This document shows positions 9,163 to 17,882 of a DNA stretch of 64,000 bases, one piece after another. Both the position numbers and the translations under genes were made by a program. The stretch spans positions 1 through 64,000 of the forward strand of contig NZ_NNRM01000052.1 of the NCBI RefSeq assembly GCF_002252525.1, read 5' to 3'. This DNA comes from Brucella pseudogrignonensis. Lineage in GTDB: Bacteria > Pseudomonadota > Alphaproteobacteria > Rhizobiales > Rhizobiaceae. The notes under the pieces are model-generated. The model was not told the DNA's origin. It was given only the letters and a program-made list of their open reading frames with translations, and did no database searches. The first letter of the stretch is position 1. Every line of letters starts with the position of its first letter.

Positions 9163-10026
9163 ATGCGTATTAAACTCACTGAAATCTCTACCCTGCTTGC
9201 GACTGTAGTTGTCGTTGTAATGGCTCTCCCGTCACAGGCAACCACGATTGATGACTTGAAAAGCGCGGGCTTTGTTCGCGGGGCAACCGCAAACGAAGTT
9301 CCTTACGGATATATGGATGCCAGCGGCGCTGCTAAGGGTATCGGTCCGGATGTTGCCGCAGCAGTTTTTAAGAAACTTGGTATTGAGGAAATTGATTGGA
9401 CAGTAACCCCATTTGGTTCGCTTATTCCGGGGTTAAAGGCCAAACGCTTTGAATTTGTGGGAGCGGAGCAGAACGTCCTGCCGGATCGCTGCAAGCAGGT
9501 CCAGTTTACTGTCGCAAATTCAAGCTATGGCGAGGGCCTTCTGGTTCCCAAAGGCAACCCGAAAAACATCCATTCCTATGACGACATCAAGAAAGACCCA
9601 TCGCTGAAGGTTGCCATTGTTTCGGGTGCCGATCAGATCGACTTTCTGCATGGTATGGGCATTGATGAATCCCAGATCGTTATGATCCAAGGCAATGCCG
9701 ACGCACCATCAACGGTTCAAACCGGCCGTGCTGATGCCTATGCAGCCACTGAATTGACCGTAGCAAAGCTCGTGGAAAACTCGCCGGAGCTTGAACAGGC
9801 GCACCCGTTTACCGATCCAGTTGTGGATGGAAAATCCGCGCGCAGTTTTGGAGCATTCAGCTTCCGCCCGGAAGACAAAGAATTCTATGAAGCGTTCAAC
9901 ACGGCGCTGATCGAATTTAAAAAAACTGACGACTACGAGAAAATTCTGATGACATATGGGCTTAGCGAAGAAAGCGTTGAAGCCGCGCGCACCGTCGATA
10001 CAGCAAGCCTCTGCAACGCAAAGTAA
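9163..10026 (+). CDS. ehuB: Ectoine/hydroxyectoine ABC transporter, solute-binding protein EhuB
   Basis: A 287-residue periplasmic binding protein of the polar-amino-acid (SBP_bac_3) family. A signal peptide is visible (RIKLTEISTLLATVVVVVMA, cleavage after SQA). An upstream GTG at 9154 is in frame, but AGGAG lies 8 nt before ATG 9163, which is chosen. The mature part begins TTIDDLKSAGFVRGATANEV and carries the GYMDASGAAKGIGPDVA ligand-lobe segment. It sits between the ectoine catabolic genes and two permeases, so it captures ectoine and hydroxyectoine. A stem-loop follows the stop (10037-10067), fitting higher expression than the membrane partners. Confidence 0.88.
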   Translation: MRIKLTEISTLLATVVVVVMALPSQATTIDDLKSAGFVRGATANEVPYGYMDASGAAKGIGPDVAAAVFKKLGIEEIDWTVTPFGSLIPGLKAKRFEFVGAEQNVLPDRCKQVQFTVANSSYGEGLLVPKGNPKNIHSYDDIKKDPSLKVAIVSGADQIDFLHGMGIDESQIVMIQGNADAPSTVQTGRADAYAATELTVAKLVENSPELEQAHPFTDPVVDGKSARSFGAFSFRPEDKEFYEAFNTALIEFKKTDDYEKILMTYGLSEESVEAARTVDTASLCNAK

Positions 10027-10036
10027 TGTTTTTGCT

Positions 10037-10067
10037 GTCTGCCAGGCTTGAGAACGGCTTGGCAGAC
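10037..10067 (+). other. Intercistronic stem-loop after ehuB
   Basis: GTCTGCCA (10037-10044) pairs with TGGCAGAC (10060-10067); four further inner pairs, two of them wobbles, extend the stem. No run of T follows directly, so partial termination or 3'-end protection of the ehuB message is more likely than full termination. Confidence 0.6.
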
Positions 10068-10097
10068 TTCATCTCATCTTAGACGGGAGAGGACCAT

Positions 10098-10757
10098 ATG
10101 CACTGGACGGAATATCTTCCCGCCCTGTTCAAAGGGGCTCAAATCACAATTGTCCTCGCGCTAAGTTCGATGGCCATAGGTACTATACTCGCATTTGCTG
10201 CTGGCATTGCCCGGTTTGCCGGTGGGCCGATCCTTTCTACAGTTGCCATCATATATATCGAGATTTTTCGCGGTACGTCGCTGCTCGTACAATTGTTCTG
10301 GCTCTATTACGCGCTTCCTTTGGTGGGCATTTCTTTCGACCCTATCACCACTGGTATCATGGGGCTTGGGCTGAACATCGGAGCTTATGGCGCGGAAGTG
10401 GTGCGTGGAGCACTTCAGGCAGTACCGGAGGCGCAGCATGAAGCAGCGCGCGCATTAAACTTCGGCAAAACCCACACGCTGTTTCACATCGTTTTACCTC
10501 AGGCCATCGTTGAAATGATGCCTGCTTTTGGCAATCTCGCTATTCACAATCTCAAAGACACGGCTCTTGCTTCACTCATTGCGATAAGCGATCTCACCTT
10601 CCAAGCTCAACGTCTGCGTAATCTGACACTTGATAATGTCACGATTTATTCTCTGACGCTGCTTGGCTACTTCGCTATGGCACTCGTTCTTGCCACAGCC
10701 ATTCGCTGGCTCGAAAGGCACCTTCGTCGCAAAACGATGGCCGGAGGTTTCGCATGA
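10098..10757 (+). CDS. ehuC: Ectoine/hydroxyectoine ABC transporter, permease EhuC
   Basis: A 219-residue inner-membrane permease of the His/Glu/Gln amino-acid ABC family, with about five hydrophobic segments. The EAA loop that contacts the ATPase is seen in EAARALNFGKTHTLFHIVLP. GGGAGAGGACCAT precedes ATG 10098. It ends in an ATGA overlap with the second permease, and the two would form the heterodimeric EhuCD channel. Confidence 0.88.
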   Translation: MHWTEYLPALFKGAQITIVLALSSMAIGTILAFAAGIARFAGGPILSTVAIIYIEIFRGTSLLVQLFWLYYALPLVGISFDPITTGIMGLGLNIGAYGAEVVRGALQAVPEAQHEAARALNFGKTHTLFHIVLPQAIVEMMPAFGNLAIHNLKDTALASLIAISDLTFQAQRLRNLTLDNVTIYSLTLLGYFAMALVLATAIRWLERHLRRKTMAGGFA

Positions 10758-11446
10758 TTTACGGATACGCCTGGGACACTTCGTCTACACTCTCTTTTGC
10801 TATTTCCATTCTGCCCATTCTGGCGGTTGGCCTGACGGTAACGCTTAAGGCAGCTGCCACTGGTTTTGCCATCGCGCTAGTGCTTGGTCTTGTTTTTGCG
10901 CTTTTGCGGCGCAGCCCATACAAGATCATTTCCTGGCCAACAGTGGTTGTAGTGGAATTTCTGCGTGACACACCGCTGCTAGTTCAATTGTTCTTTCTCT
11001 ATTACGTGCTGCCCGTGTACGGTATCGTGTTACCTGCATTCCTCACCGGTGCTTTAGCACTCGGTTTACAGTATTCAGCTTATACATCTGAGGTCTATCG
11101 CAGCGGTATAGAAGCAATTCCGCGTGGCCAGTGGGAAGCAGCGCGTGCGTTAAACCTCACGCCCTGGCGCACCTATCGGGATATTATTGTTCCGCAGGCC
11201 ATCCCGCGCATTATGCCTGCAATGGGAAATTACCTCGTCTCCATGCTCAAAGAGACGCCGGTTTTATCGGTTGTCAGCATTGTGGATATGCTCAACCTAG
11301 CCAATCTGATTGGTGATCGAACCTTCGAATATCTGGTTCCACTATCCATGGTCGGCCTGATCTTCCTAGTGCTGACACTCATCTGTTCAGCTCTAATCCG
11401 TCTGCTCGAACGCACACTTCCAAAGAACGGGATTGCTCTTAAATGA
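10754..11446 (+). CDS. ehuD: Ectoine/hydroxyectoine ABC transporter, permease EhuD
   Basis: A 230-residue permease of the same family as EhuC, with hydrophobic segments and the coupling loop [20 protein letters not shown]. Four-base ATGA overlaps on both sides (with ehuC and ehuA) show a tightly coupled transport block. Partner of EhuC in the inner membrane. Confidence 0.88.
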   Translation: MIYGYAWDTSSTLSFAISILPILAVGLTVTLKAAATGFAIALVLGLVFALLRRSPYKIISWPTVVVVEFLRDTPLLVQLFFLYYVLPVYGIVLPAFLTGALALGLQYSAYTSEVYRSGIEAIPRGQWEAARALNLTPWRTYRDIIVPQAIPRIMPAMGNYLVSMLKETPVLSVVSIVDMLNLANLIGDRTFEYLVPLSMVGLIFLVLTLICSALIRLLERTLPKNGIALK

Positions 11447-12207
11447 CCAAGGAAATTATCCGCTTTAAGGACGTAACGAAACGCTTTGGTGCGCTGACCG
11501 TGCTTGATCGCTTCAATTTCTCGGTCAAAACGGGCGAGAAAGTCACGCTGATTGGGCCATCCGGTTCCGGGAAGTCGACAGTGCTTCGAATTTTGATGAC
11601 GCTCGAGCCATTTCAGGAAGGCAGCTTAGAGCTTTCTGGGGAGCCCTATCATGAACCCAGCGGTAAAGGACATTTTAAGGCAAGTGAAACGCATTTGCGC
11701 AAGATCAGATCCCATGTCGGGATGGTCTTCCAAAGCTTCAATCTTTTCCCGCATATGTCTGTTCTCAGAAACATCATAGAAGCCCCTATACATGTACTGG
11801 GCATGAAACGTGGAGAAGCTGAGGCCCGTGCCCTTGAACTCTTATCGCTTGTTGGCCTCACCGATAAAAAGGACCATTATCCGTCTCAGCTCTCTGGCGG
11901 TCAGCAGCAACGTGTGGCAATTGCCCGTTCACTTGCAATGCGACCACGCGTTCTTCTCTTCGATGAACCGACCTCCGCGCTTGATCCTCAGCTTGTGGGC
12001 GAAGTGTTATCCGTTATTCGCAGCCTCGCAAAAGAACATGATCTGACTATGCTTCTAGTCACCCACGAGATGCGATTTGCACGCGAAGTATCAGATCGAG
12101 TGTGTTTCTTCGATAAAGGGCGAATTTGCGAGGAAGGCACGCCCGAAAAGATTTTCCAGGCGCCAAGTGAAGCACGAACCAAAGAGTTTTTGCAATCAGT
12201 ACTCTGA
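11443..12207 (+). CDS. ehuA: Ectoine/hydroxyectoine ABC transporter, ATPase EhuA
   Basis: A 254-residue ABC ATPase: Walker [10 protein letters not shown] (38-46), Q-loop [12 protein letters not shown], signature LSGGQQQR (150-157), Walker B LLFDEP (171-176) and switch histidine in LLVTHEM. A small insertion ([19 protein letters not shown]) sits before the Q-loop; such insertions occur in EhuA-type ATPases. It is the last gene of the eut-ehu operon. Its stop lies only two bases from the stop of the convergent regulator gene, so no terminator fits between them. Confidence 0.88.
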   Translation: MTKEIIRFKDVTKRFGALTVLDRFNFSVKTGEKVTLIGPSGSGKSTVLRILMTLEPFQEGSLELSGEPYHEPSGKGHFKASETHLRKIRSHVGMVFQSFNLFPHMSVLRNIIEAPIHVLGMKRGEAEARALELLSLVGLTDKKDHYPSQLSGGQQQRVAIARSLAMRPRVLLFDEPTSALDPQLVGEVLSVIRSLAKEHDLTMLLVTHEMRFAREVSDRVCFFDKGRICEEGTPEKIFQAPSEARTKEFLQSVL

Positions 12208-12209
12208 TC

Positions 12210-13634
12210 TCAGGCGATTGAACTCACGTCATAAACCGGCGGCAACTGTGCGAATGTCTCGCGAATTGTCTCAAGCGCCATCTGCAAGGCGGACTGTGAA
12301 AGCCTTCCGCCAAGGCAGATACGGATACCACCATTGCCCCGTTCTGCACCGGCAACAAATGGATCGGACGGTGTCACTGCGACACCTTTGCTGGCCAAGG
12401 CCCGGACTAATCCATCCTCAGACCAGTTACGTGGAATCTGCAACCAGGCACATAGCGACAGCGGATTGCTTCCAATGACATGCGTTCCGAGAATGTCGCT
12501 TACCAGAGACTGTCTCAGGCGCAGTTCATTCCGCTGGATTTCTAGCAGTTGTGTTGCGGTGCCATCTTCAATCCAGCGACTGGCCATTTCTGCAACCAGA
12601 TTAACGCCGCTCCAACTCGTCACACGCAGGATCGACGTTACTCGGATAGAGTAATTTGCCGGAACAACCAGATAGCCTGTACGCAATCCCGTCATCACTG
12701 TCTTGGTGAAACTGGTGACGAAAAAGCCAAGCTCTGGCAATAATTCTGGCATTGATGGCAATCGCTCCTCAAGGATAGGCTTATAGACTTCGTCCTCGAT
12801 GACAAAAACACCGTATCGGCGAGCGATATCAGCCACTGTGATACGTCTTTCTGCGCTCATCAGATGACTGGTCGGATTCCCAAGTGTTGGAATGATTACC
12901 AGCGCTTTCACATCACCCGCTTTACATGCGGTTTCTAGGGCTTCAGGTAATATACCCTCTCGATCAGTTGGAAGACCGCGCAGCGTAAAACCCAGCACAT
13001 TGGCCATACCGATGATACCGTGATCAGTTAGGTTTTCTGTCAGAACTACTTCGCCGGGCTGCACCACAGCAGCGACGGCGAGGAAAAGCCCATGTGCTGC
13101 GCCATTCGTGATAATCACTCGACCGGGATCAACGTCGACCGATAAGCCACGCAGCCATTCACAAGCCACATTGCGATGGAGATCGAGACCAGCAATTGGA
13201 CGACAGGGCCGCATGAAGCTCGCATTATCTGTCTGGCTCATCTCTTCAAAAAGTTTTCGAGAAGCGCGCTCATGAGCGCCCATATAGACAGCGCGTATGA
13301 TAGAAAGATCAGCTGTACCGCTTGGATCGCGATCAAGCATGAAGCGATCAGCCCGTTCTGTCACACGATTACAAACATAGGTGCCGCGTCCAACTTCGCC
13401 GCGCAAGTAACCACGTCGCTCAGCCTCTTTATAGCTGATACTCACTGTCTGAACGGACAACCCGAGCCTATGTGCCAAATCGCGATGCGTTGGCATCTGC
13501 GTCTCGGGTTTAAGCACACCTTTTTCAATATCTTCCACGATCTTGTCTGTTAGGAGGCGATGCTTGGTCGAACCTTTGCGCAATTCCAGAACAGGTTGCC
13601 ATACATCGAAGGTCACAGGATCATTACAAGACAT
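12210..13634 (-). CDS. enuR: MocR/GntR-type PLP-dependent regulator EnuR
   Basis: A 474-residue MocR-type regulator: N-terminal GntR winged helix-turn-helix (~residues 18-90, with THRDLAHRLGLSVQTVS) joined to a fold-type I aminotransferase-like domain. The PLP-binding lysine is in SFTKTVMTGLRTGY (K311). In ectoine clusters EnuR represses uptake and catabolic genes and is induced by ectoine-derived diaminobutyrate compounds that react with its PLP. TAGGACAATCA precedes the ATG. A perfect inverted repeat lies directly upstream (13641-13654). The gene is convergent with ehuA, so its control of the eut promoter is in trans across the whole operon. Confidence 0.87.
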   Translation of the reverse strand: MSCNDPVTFDVWQPVLELRKGSTKHRLLTDKIVEDIEKGVLKPETQMPTHRDLAHRLGLSVQTVSISYKEAERRGYLRGEVGRGTYVCNRVTERADRFMLDRDPSGTADLSIIRAVYMGAHERASRKLFEEMSQTDNASFMRPCRPIAGLDLHRNVACEWLRGLSVDVDPGRVIITNGAAHGLFLAVAAVVQPGEVVLTENLTDHGIIGMANVLGFTLRGLPTDREGILPEALETACKAGDVKALVIIPTLGNPTSHLMSAERRITVADIARRYGVFVIEDEVYKPILEERLPSMPELLPELGFFVTSFTKTVMTGLRTGYLVVPANYSIRVTSILRVTSWSGVNLVAEMASRWIEDGTATQLLEIQRNELRLRQSLVSDILGTHVIGSNPLSLCAWLQIPRNWSEDGLVRALASKGVAVTPSDPFVAGAERGNGGIRICLGGRLSQSALQMALETIRETFAQLPPVYDVSSIA

Positions 13635-13640
13635 TGATTG

Positions 13641-13654
13641 TCCTATTTATAGGA
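13641..13654. promoter_or_regulatory. Palindrome TCCTAT-TT-ATAGGA before enuR
   Basis: A perfect 6-bp inverted repeat with a 2-bp centre, seven bases upstream of the enuR start codon. One arm also supplies the AGGA of the ribosome-binding site. Bound EnuR here could repress its own expression; an mRNA hairpin masking the ribosome-binding site is the alternative. Confidence 0.4.
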
Positions 13655-13773
13655 ACTCCACCCATGACAATTTACCCTTCTATCAATGCGATTTGAAGGG
13701 ATTAATTCATCAGGACAGAGATTAATCGATACTCTTTTCAGACAATACAAATGAAGTCGGCTGGACTTCAGCT

Positions 13774-14931
13774 TCAATCAAACTCTTTCTTAATTTTATC
13801 ATGTGCGGTCACAGCATTGCGGAATCGTTCGATACTGAAGTCTCCTACGGGGGTATTTGAGCCGCCTTGTAAAATCATCTCCGACAAAACGACACCAACT
13901 CCCGGTGCGATCTGAAAGCCGTGGCCGCAACAACCGAAGGCGTGAAATAGGCCTGGTGTTGTAGCACTTGGGCCAATTATAGGGATCATGTCTGGTAAGT
14001 AACCCTCCATGCCAGACCACACCCGAATGATCTGCGCATTTCTCAGAATAGGTGCTACTTCGGCAAGGTTCTGCATCCCAGCTAAAGTTTTATGTGGCGG
14101 CACCACTGTACGCTGATTTTTGAGATCACTCGCCGTGCGCGGATACCCCGCAACAATGACATTGCCACGCGATATTTGTCGGAAAATCACATTGCCAGCC
14201 ACAGCTTGCACAGATGGCCGAATGAAGTATGGAAGCGGCTCTGTTACGAATTGCGGTGGCCCCGCAGAAAAGAGCGGCGTTTCCTCGCCAAATTGCAGTG
14301 CAACGGCCCCTCCCCACGCTCCAGCAGCATTCACCAACTGCTCTGAACGAAACATGCCGTGTTCACGCGTTTCTATTACAAAGCCGCCAGGTGCAGGCTT
14401 TGTATCGAGCACCTCGCAATTCTCAATCAGCTCGGCACCATAAGCTTTTGCAGCACGCATAACTGCTGGCGTTGCTAGACGTGGATTGGCCGTTGCATCG
14501 CGAGCTGAATAAGTACCAGCAACGATATTCTTGCTTAGATAGGGAAAACGCTTGCGTATCTCCGCCCCGTCAACATCCTCGATATCGAGCCCAAAATTGC
14601 GAGAATTTATCGCATAAGCTTCAAGTTTACTAACGTCCTCGTCATTATATGCGAGGTAGATGTGGCCTGAGCGGTCATACTCACATGTATCACCAGTCAG
14701 GTGATCAAGCTGCTCCCACAGCTCCTGCGAACGCATTGATAATGGGTATTGCCGAACATCGCGGCCCTGAAGGCGGAGGTTGCCGAAGTTTGCGCCGCTG
14801 GACTGAGCGCCCACAAATGCTTTTTCCAGTACCGTAACGCGATGGCCAGCACGCGCTAAAAAGAAAGCAGTAAATGCACCGTTTAAACCGCCGCCAATGA
14901 TAAGCGTTTGCGTTTCTTTGGGTGACGTCAT
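13774..14931 (-). CDS. FAD-dependent amine/opine-type dehydrogenase, beta (DAO-like) subunit
   Basis: A 385-residue D-amino-acid-oxidase/glycine-oxidase-fold flavoprotein. The FAD Rossmann motif is TLIIGGGLNGAFTAFFLARA (~9-28), and the C-terminal half ends with PDMIPIIGPSATTPGLFHAFG. Together with the two genes before it, it makes the three-part layout of opine oxidases, D-hydroxyproline dehydrogenase and hydrogen cyanide synthase (HcnABC). The beta subunit usually oxidises the C-N bond of an N-substituted or D-amino acid. The start lies in an ATGA overlap with the alpha subunit gene. The substrate cannot be read from sequence; cyanide synthase is less likely given the catabolic context. Confidence 0.8.
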   Translation of the reverse strand: MTSPKETQTLIIGGGLNGAFTAFFLARAGHRVTVLEKAFVGAQSSGANFGNLRLQGRDVRQYPLSMRSQELWEQLDHLTGDTCEYDRSGHIYLAYNDEDVSKLEAYAINSRNFGLDIEDVDGAEIRKRFPYLSKNIVAGTYSARDATANPRLATPAVMRAAKAYGAELIENCEVLDTKPAPGGFVIETREHGMFRSEQLVNAAGAWGGAVALQFGEETPLFSAGPPQFVTEPLPYFIRPSVQAVAGNVIFRQISRGNVIVAGYPRTASDLKNQRTVVPPHKTLAGMQNLAEVAPILRNAQIIRVWSGMEGYLPDMIPIIGPSATTPGLFHAFGCCGHGFQIAPGVGVVLSEMILQGGSNTPVGDFSIERFRNAVTAHDKIKKEFD

Positions 14932-16349
14932 GTTGAGCTAACCAGAGTGGCAGCAGCAACATTCAATGGTTTGACGGGCGCTTGCGCACGTAACCGACCA
15001 ACTTCTTCGATCTTAAGACCAGTCGCCTGAGACGTAATTTCAGCAAGAGCCAAACCACAGAATCGTCCTTGGCAGCGACCCATCCCGCAACGGGTGATAG
15101 CCTTCACGCGGTTTACCTCGACGGGACCAACTTGTTGGGTGATGCTTTTGCGGATTTCACCAGCTGAAACACCTTCGCAACGGCAGACAACAGTATCGTC
15201 ACCAATTACCGATACCTTATCACTCGGCCAGCGAAAAATTTTGGCAAGGTTACGCTGAAATGAACGATATCGAGCCACGGCACACGCTGCTTGAAGCTTC
15301 TTTTGGCGCAAAGCCATTCGTTGTTCATGCCGCAATTCTATGTTTGCCTGTGCCGCGATATCCTCGAGCATTGCAAAGGCAGCAAGCCTTCCACTTTGAA
15401 TGGCGCAGTCGGCGCCCCCAATTGAAGCGCCATCACCTGCCAGATAGACACCTTTGCCTCCGCGACCATCGTTATCTGTCACAGGTAACCACTGACGAAA
15501 ATCCGGATCAAACTCAAATTGGCAGCCTGCTAATTCTGCAAGCTGTGTTTCGGCACGCAGTCCATAACCAAGAGCAACTGCATCGCAGGAAAGACTAAAG
15601 CGTTTGCCTTTCCGATCACGAAAACTTAGACCTTCAACACTTGTGGTACCTTTAATCTCATCGAGAGAGACGCCGCTGTAAACCGGAATACACGCACGTT
15701 TCAGCTCAGCCATATAGCGCGCGCCCTGAAATGCGGTCTTGAAGCTGTGTCGAAGCCCAGCCAGCCCCTTAAGCTTGCTACAGAGCGGTGTCGTATCCAG
15801 CACGACAATATTCTTTGCACCCAGACGATGATATTGCAGTGCCGCGAGAAGTAGCAAAGGCGAACTTCCTGCAAAAATTACTTTTCGGCCAATAAAACTG
15901 CCCTGATCTTTCAACGCAACCTGAGAGCCTCCGAGAGAGTAAACGCCGGGTAAGGTCCAACCTTTTGTCGGAATGATCTTGTCTGTTGCACCGGTGGCAA
16001 TGATGACGTGCGAATAGGCCAGTTCATCCACTTGGCCAGCACTCTCCACAAAAGCTGTGCCTTCATATAGAGACCACACTGTGGTCAGCGGGCGATAGTC
16101 TATTTGTCCTATCAGCCTATTGGCCTGAATATGGAAATTCAGGTATTTTTCCTCTTCATTGCGAAAGAGTTTCTGCGGATCAAATTGCATTTGGGCATTG
16201 AGCCTGCGTAACCCTTGCCCGCCGGGAAACGGTGCCTCGCTCAATAAAGTTGGTTCGATTGGTTGACCGATAAGCGCAGCGTTCTCAATCAGTGTTTGTG
16301 CAGCACTAATACCCGCCGGTCCCGATCCGATAATAAGAGGACGTATCAT
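14928..16349 (-). CDS. FAD/NAD(P)-binding dehydrogenase alpha subunit with C-terminal Fe-S domain (OoxA/HcnB-like)
   Basis: About 473 residues of a disulfide-reductase-like flavoprotein. N-terminal FAD motif PLIIGSGPAGISAAQ, a second dinucleotide region near VIIATGATDKIIP, and FAD-contact YLAGDGASIGGADCAI. A BFD-like [2Fe-2S] domain at the C-terminus is shown by CRC (VVCRCEGVSAGEI) and CGMGRCQGRFCG. This is the large subunit of opine oxidase/HcnB-type complexes, passing electrons between flavins and Fe-S centres. ATG 16349 overlaps the gamma-gene stop by four bases and is preferred over GTG/ATG options up to 16361. Confidence 0.8.
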   Translation of the reverse strand: MIRPLIIGSGPAGISAAQTLIENAALIGQPIEPTLLSEAPFPGGQGLRRLNAQMQFDPQKLFRNEEEKYLNFHIQANRLIGQIDYRPLTTVWSLYEGTAFVESAGQVDELAYSHVIIATGATDKIIPTKGWTLPGVYSLGGSQVALKDQGSFIGRKVIFAGSSPLLLLAALQYHRLGAKNIVVLDTTPLCSKLKGLAGLRHSFKTAFQGARYMAELKRACIPVYSGVSLDEIKGTTSVEGLSFRDRKGKRFSLSCDAVALGYGLRAETQLAELAGCQFEFDPDFRQWLPVTDNDGRGGKGVYLAGDGASIGGADCAIQSGRLAAFAMLEDIAAQANIELRHEQRMALRQKKLQAACAVARYRSFQRNLAKIFRWPSDKVSVIGDDTVVCRCEGVSAGEIRKSITQQVGPVEVNRVKAITRCGMGRCQGRFCGLALAEITSQATGLKIEEVGRLRAQAPVKPLNVAAATLVSST

Positions 16350-16660
16350 TGCTGTCCCCACGCTTCAAAAGCACTCAGCAACTCCATACCTTGGCGCAGC
16401 ACGGTTGAGCACGAACGCAAACGCTTGCCTTCAACTGTCCAAACCCAGCAATCCTGACAAGCAGCCATTAAACAGAACCCTGCACGCGGCATTCCGTCGA
16501 ACTCAGAATATCGCAAAACCTTGCCACTTTGCAGAAGTGCCGCGAGAACTGACTGCCCCTCAAACCCCTGAAATTCAACTCCGTCAAAAGTAAACGTCAG
16601 CGGGCTCCCTAGTGACGCGACTGCGGCAACAAGCTGCCCTTTTCCAAGAGTGGCATTCAT
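16346..16660 (-). CDS. (2Fe-2S) ferredoxin-like gamma subunit (OoxC/HcnA-like)
   Basis: A 104-residue Fer2_4-type protein. The cluster cysteines are clear: GFCLMAACQDCWV followed by RSC, i.e. C-x4-C-x2-C and a distal C. It is the small electron-carrying subunit of the trio. The frame extends to 16684, but the first in-frame codons lie in the palindrome at 16677-16691. GGGAAGCCCG is placed properly for ATG 16660, which I therefore use. First gene of the gamma-alpha-beta transcript. Confidence 0.78.
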   Translation of the reverse strand: MNATLGKGQLVAAVASLGSPLTFTFDGVEFQGFEGQSVLAALLQSGKVLRYSEFDGMPRAGFCLMAACQDCWVWTVEGKRLRSCSTVLRQGMELLSAFEAWGQQ

Positions 16661-16676
16661 CGGGCTTCCCATTAAG

Positions 16677-16691
16677 TATTGCAATGCAATA
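16677..16691. promoter_or_regulatory. IclR-type operator candidate TATTGCA-A-TGCAATA
   Basis: A 15-bp palindrome with 7-bp arms around one central base, 17 bp upstream of the gamma-subunit start. A 13-of-15 match occurs at 17850-17864 before the enoyl-CoA hydratase gene. The IclR gene lies between the two sites. The position suggests control of the dehydrogenase trio. Confidence 0.6.
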
Positions 16692-16805
16692 TTTGCTATT
16701 TTAATGCAAACATTCCGTACCGCGTCAATTCTGTCAACAGTGTTTTTGGGGACTGCGACAGAGTGGGATAGTGTTTAGACTTTTGATAAAAGTCGTAGCC
16801 TTGTC

Positions 16806-17645
16806 TCAGGCTTTGGAAATTGTCCTTGAAGCTGCAATTACATAAGGGCTGAAACGCGACACGATATCTTTACGCGAGTATCGAGCCAAAGATGCTGCAA
16901 TGTTGATCGCCGCAATAGGTCGTCCATCCGGTCCGGTGATCGCCGAGGCAATTGATCCATCGCCGTGATAGACCTGTTCGAAGGCCGTCGCATAACCATC
17001 TTCGCGGAAGCGACGAATATCATTCATGATCGATTTTGGATCGGTGATCGTATTGGCATTATAACTACGAAAGTGTGTCTGATCGAGAATCGCCTGTGCT
17101 TCGCTTTCCGGCAAACGCGACAGAATAGCCAAACCGGGTGCTGTGCAATAAGCAGGCATACGCGTCCCGATAATGACGTCTGTATTCAGCACATGGCGGC
17201 TCAGAAAACGCGAAACGAACACAATTTCGGTGCCATCGGGCACGGTTAAATTAATCGTCTCTTCAGTTTCTTTACTCAGATGCTGCAGATAAGGCATCGC
17301 ACGATCTATCAGCTTGTTCGCTCGAACGTAATGAAAACCCAAATCCAGCGTCTTCGCAGTCAACTCGAACTGACGCGTGATTGGGTCTTTAGCGAGAAAA
17401 CCAAGCTTCATCAGCGTATGCGTAAAGCGCTGCGCAGCGCTCATATCTAGATCGGTCAAGCTGACAATCTGAGAAAGACTCAGTGTGGACTGGTCAGAAT
17501 TAAAAGCTCCCAATACACGGAATGCTTTTTCAACCGAACGCACCATGAGCGCATCGCCGCGACCTGAAGCTTCACCGCCAATATCTGCCAAATCTTCCGA
17601 CGATCTCAACTGTTTTTCTTTTGTCAAATTCAATGGTTCTTTCAT
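16806..17645 (-). CDS. IclR-family transcriptional regulator
   Basis: About 279 residues: N-terminal winged helix (VRSVEKAFRVLGAFNSDQST onward, ~35-100) and C-terminal IclR effector domain (DGTEIVFVSRFL; GPDGRPIAAINIAA near the end). ATG 17660 is also in frame, but AAGG lies 7 nt before ATG 17645. It is encoded between the dehydrogenase trio (same strand) and the divergent enoyl-CoA hydratase/ABC/CoA-ligase operon. The paired palindromes on both sides make it the likely regulator of both. Effector unknown; IclR proteins of this kind usually sense an aromatic acid or other small catabolite. Confidence 0.85.
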   Translation of the reverse strand: MKEPLNLTKEKQLRSSEDLADIGGEASGRGDALMVRSVEKAFRVLGAFNSDQSTLSLSQIVSLTDLDMSAAQRFTHTLMKLGFLAKDPITRQFELTAKTLDLGFHYVRANKLIDRAMPYLQHLSKETEETINLTVPDGTEIVFVSRFLSRHVLNTDVIIGTRMPAYCTAPGLAILSRLPESEAQAILDQTHFRSYNANTITDPKSIMNDIRRFREDGYATAFEQVYHGDGSIASAITGPDGRPIAAINIAASLARYSRKDIVSRFSPYVIAASRTISKA

Positions 17646-17817
17646 TATCGCGCCTTGCATTAAGGAGAGCTTTGCCCTCTGAACCGTTGCCCGCGTAGGC
17701 GGCCCATCTCCAAATTTTTACCTGTTTATACATCATCAGATCAGCCTTGAAACGGTCGAGCAATTCTCCCGTCTCATCACGGGTTTTCCATAAATTAGTA
17801 AAACGGCCTTGACAAAC

Positions 17818-17864
17818 TGCAATTGCAATATTCAAAATACAATAACAATTATTGCATTACAATA
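17818..17864. promoter_or_regulatory. Operator cluster before the enoyl-CoA hydratase gene
   Basis: Two related elements: TGCAATTGCAATA (17818-17830) and the near-palindrome TATTGCATTACAATA (17850-17864). The second matches the 16677-16691 site at 13 of 15 bases. They lie just upstream of ATG 17883 and about 190 bp upstream of the divergent IclR start, so they could serve both promoters. Confidence 0.55.
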
Positions 17865-17882
17865 GTAAGTGGGAACACATTG

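Noticed and set aside
13774-16660. Hydrogen cyanide synthase hcnABC
   Set aside because: Same subunit layout, but the importer, CoA ligase and IclR context suggest catabolism of an amine or opine.
17823-17882. Longer start for the enoyl-CoA hydratase
   Set aside because: The extra 20 codons consist of the operator repeats; family alignment begins at ATG 17883.
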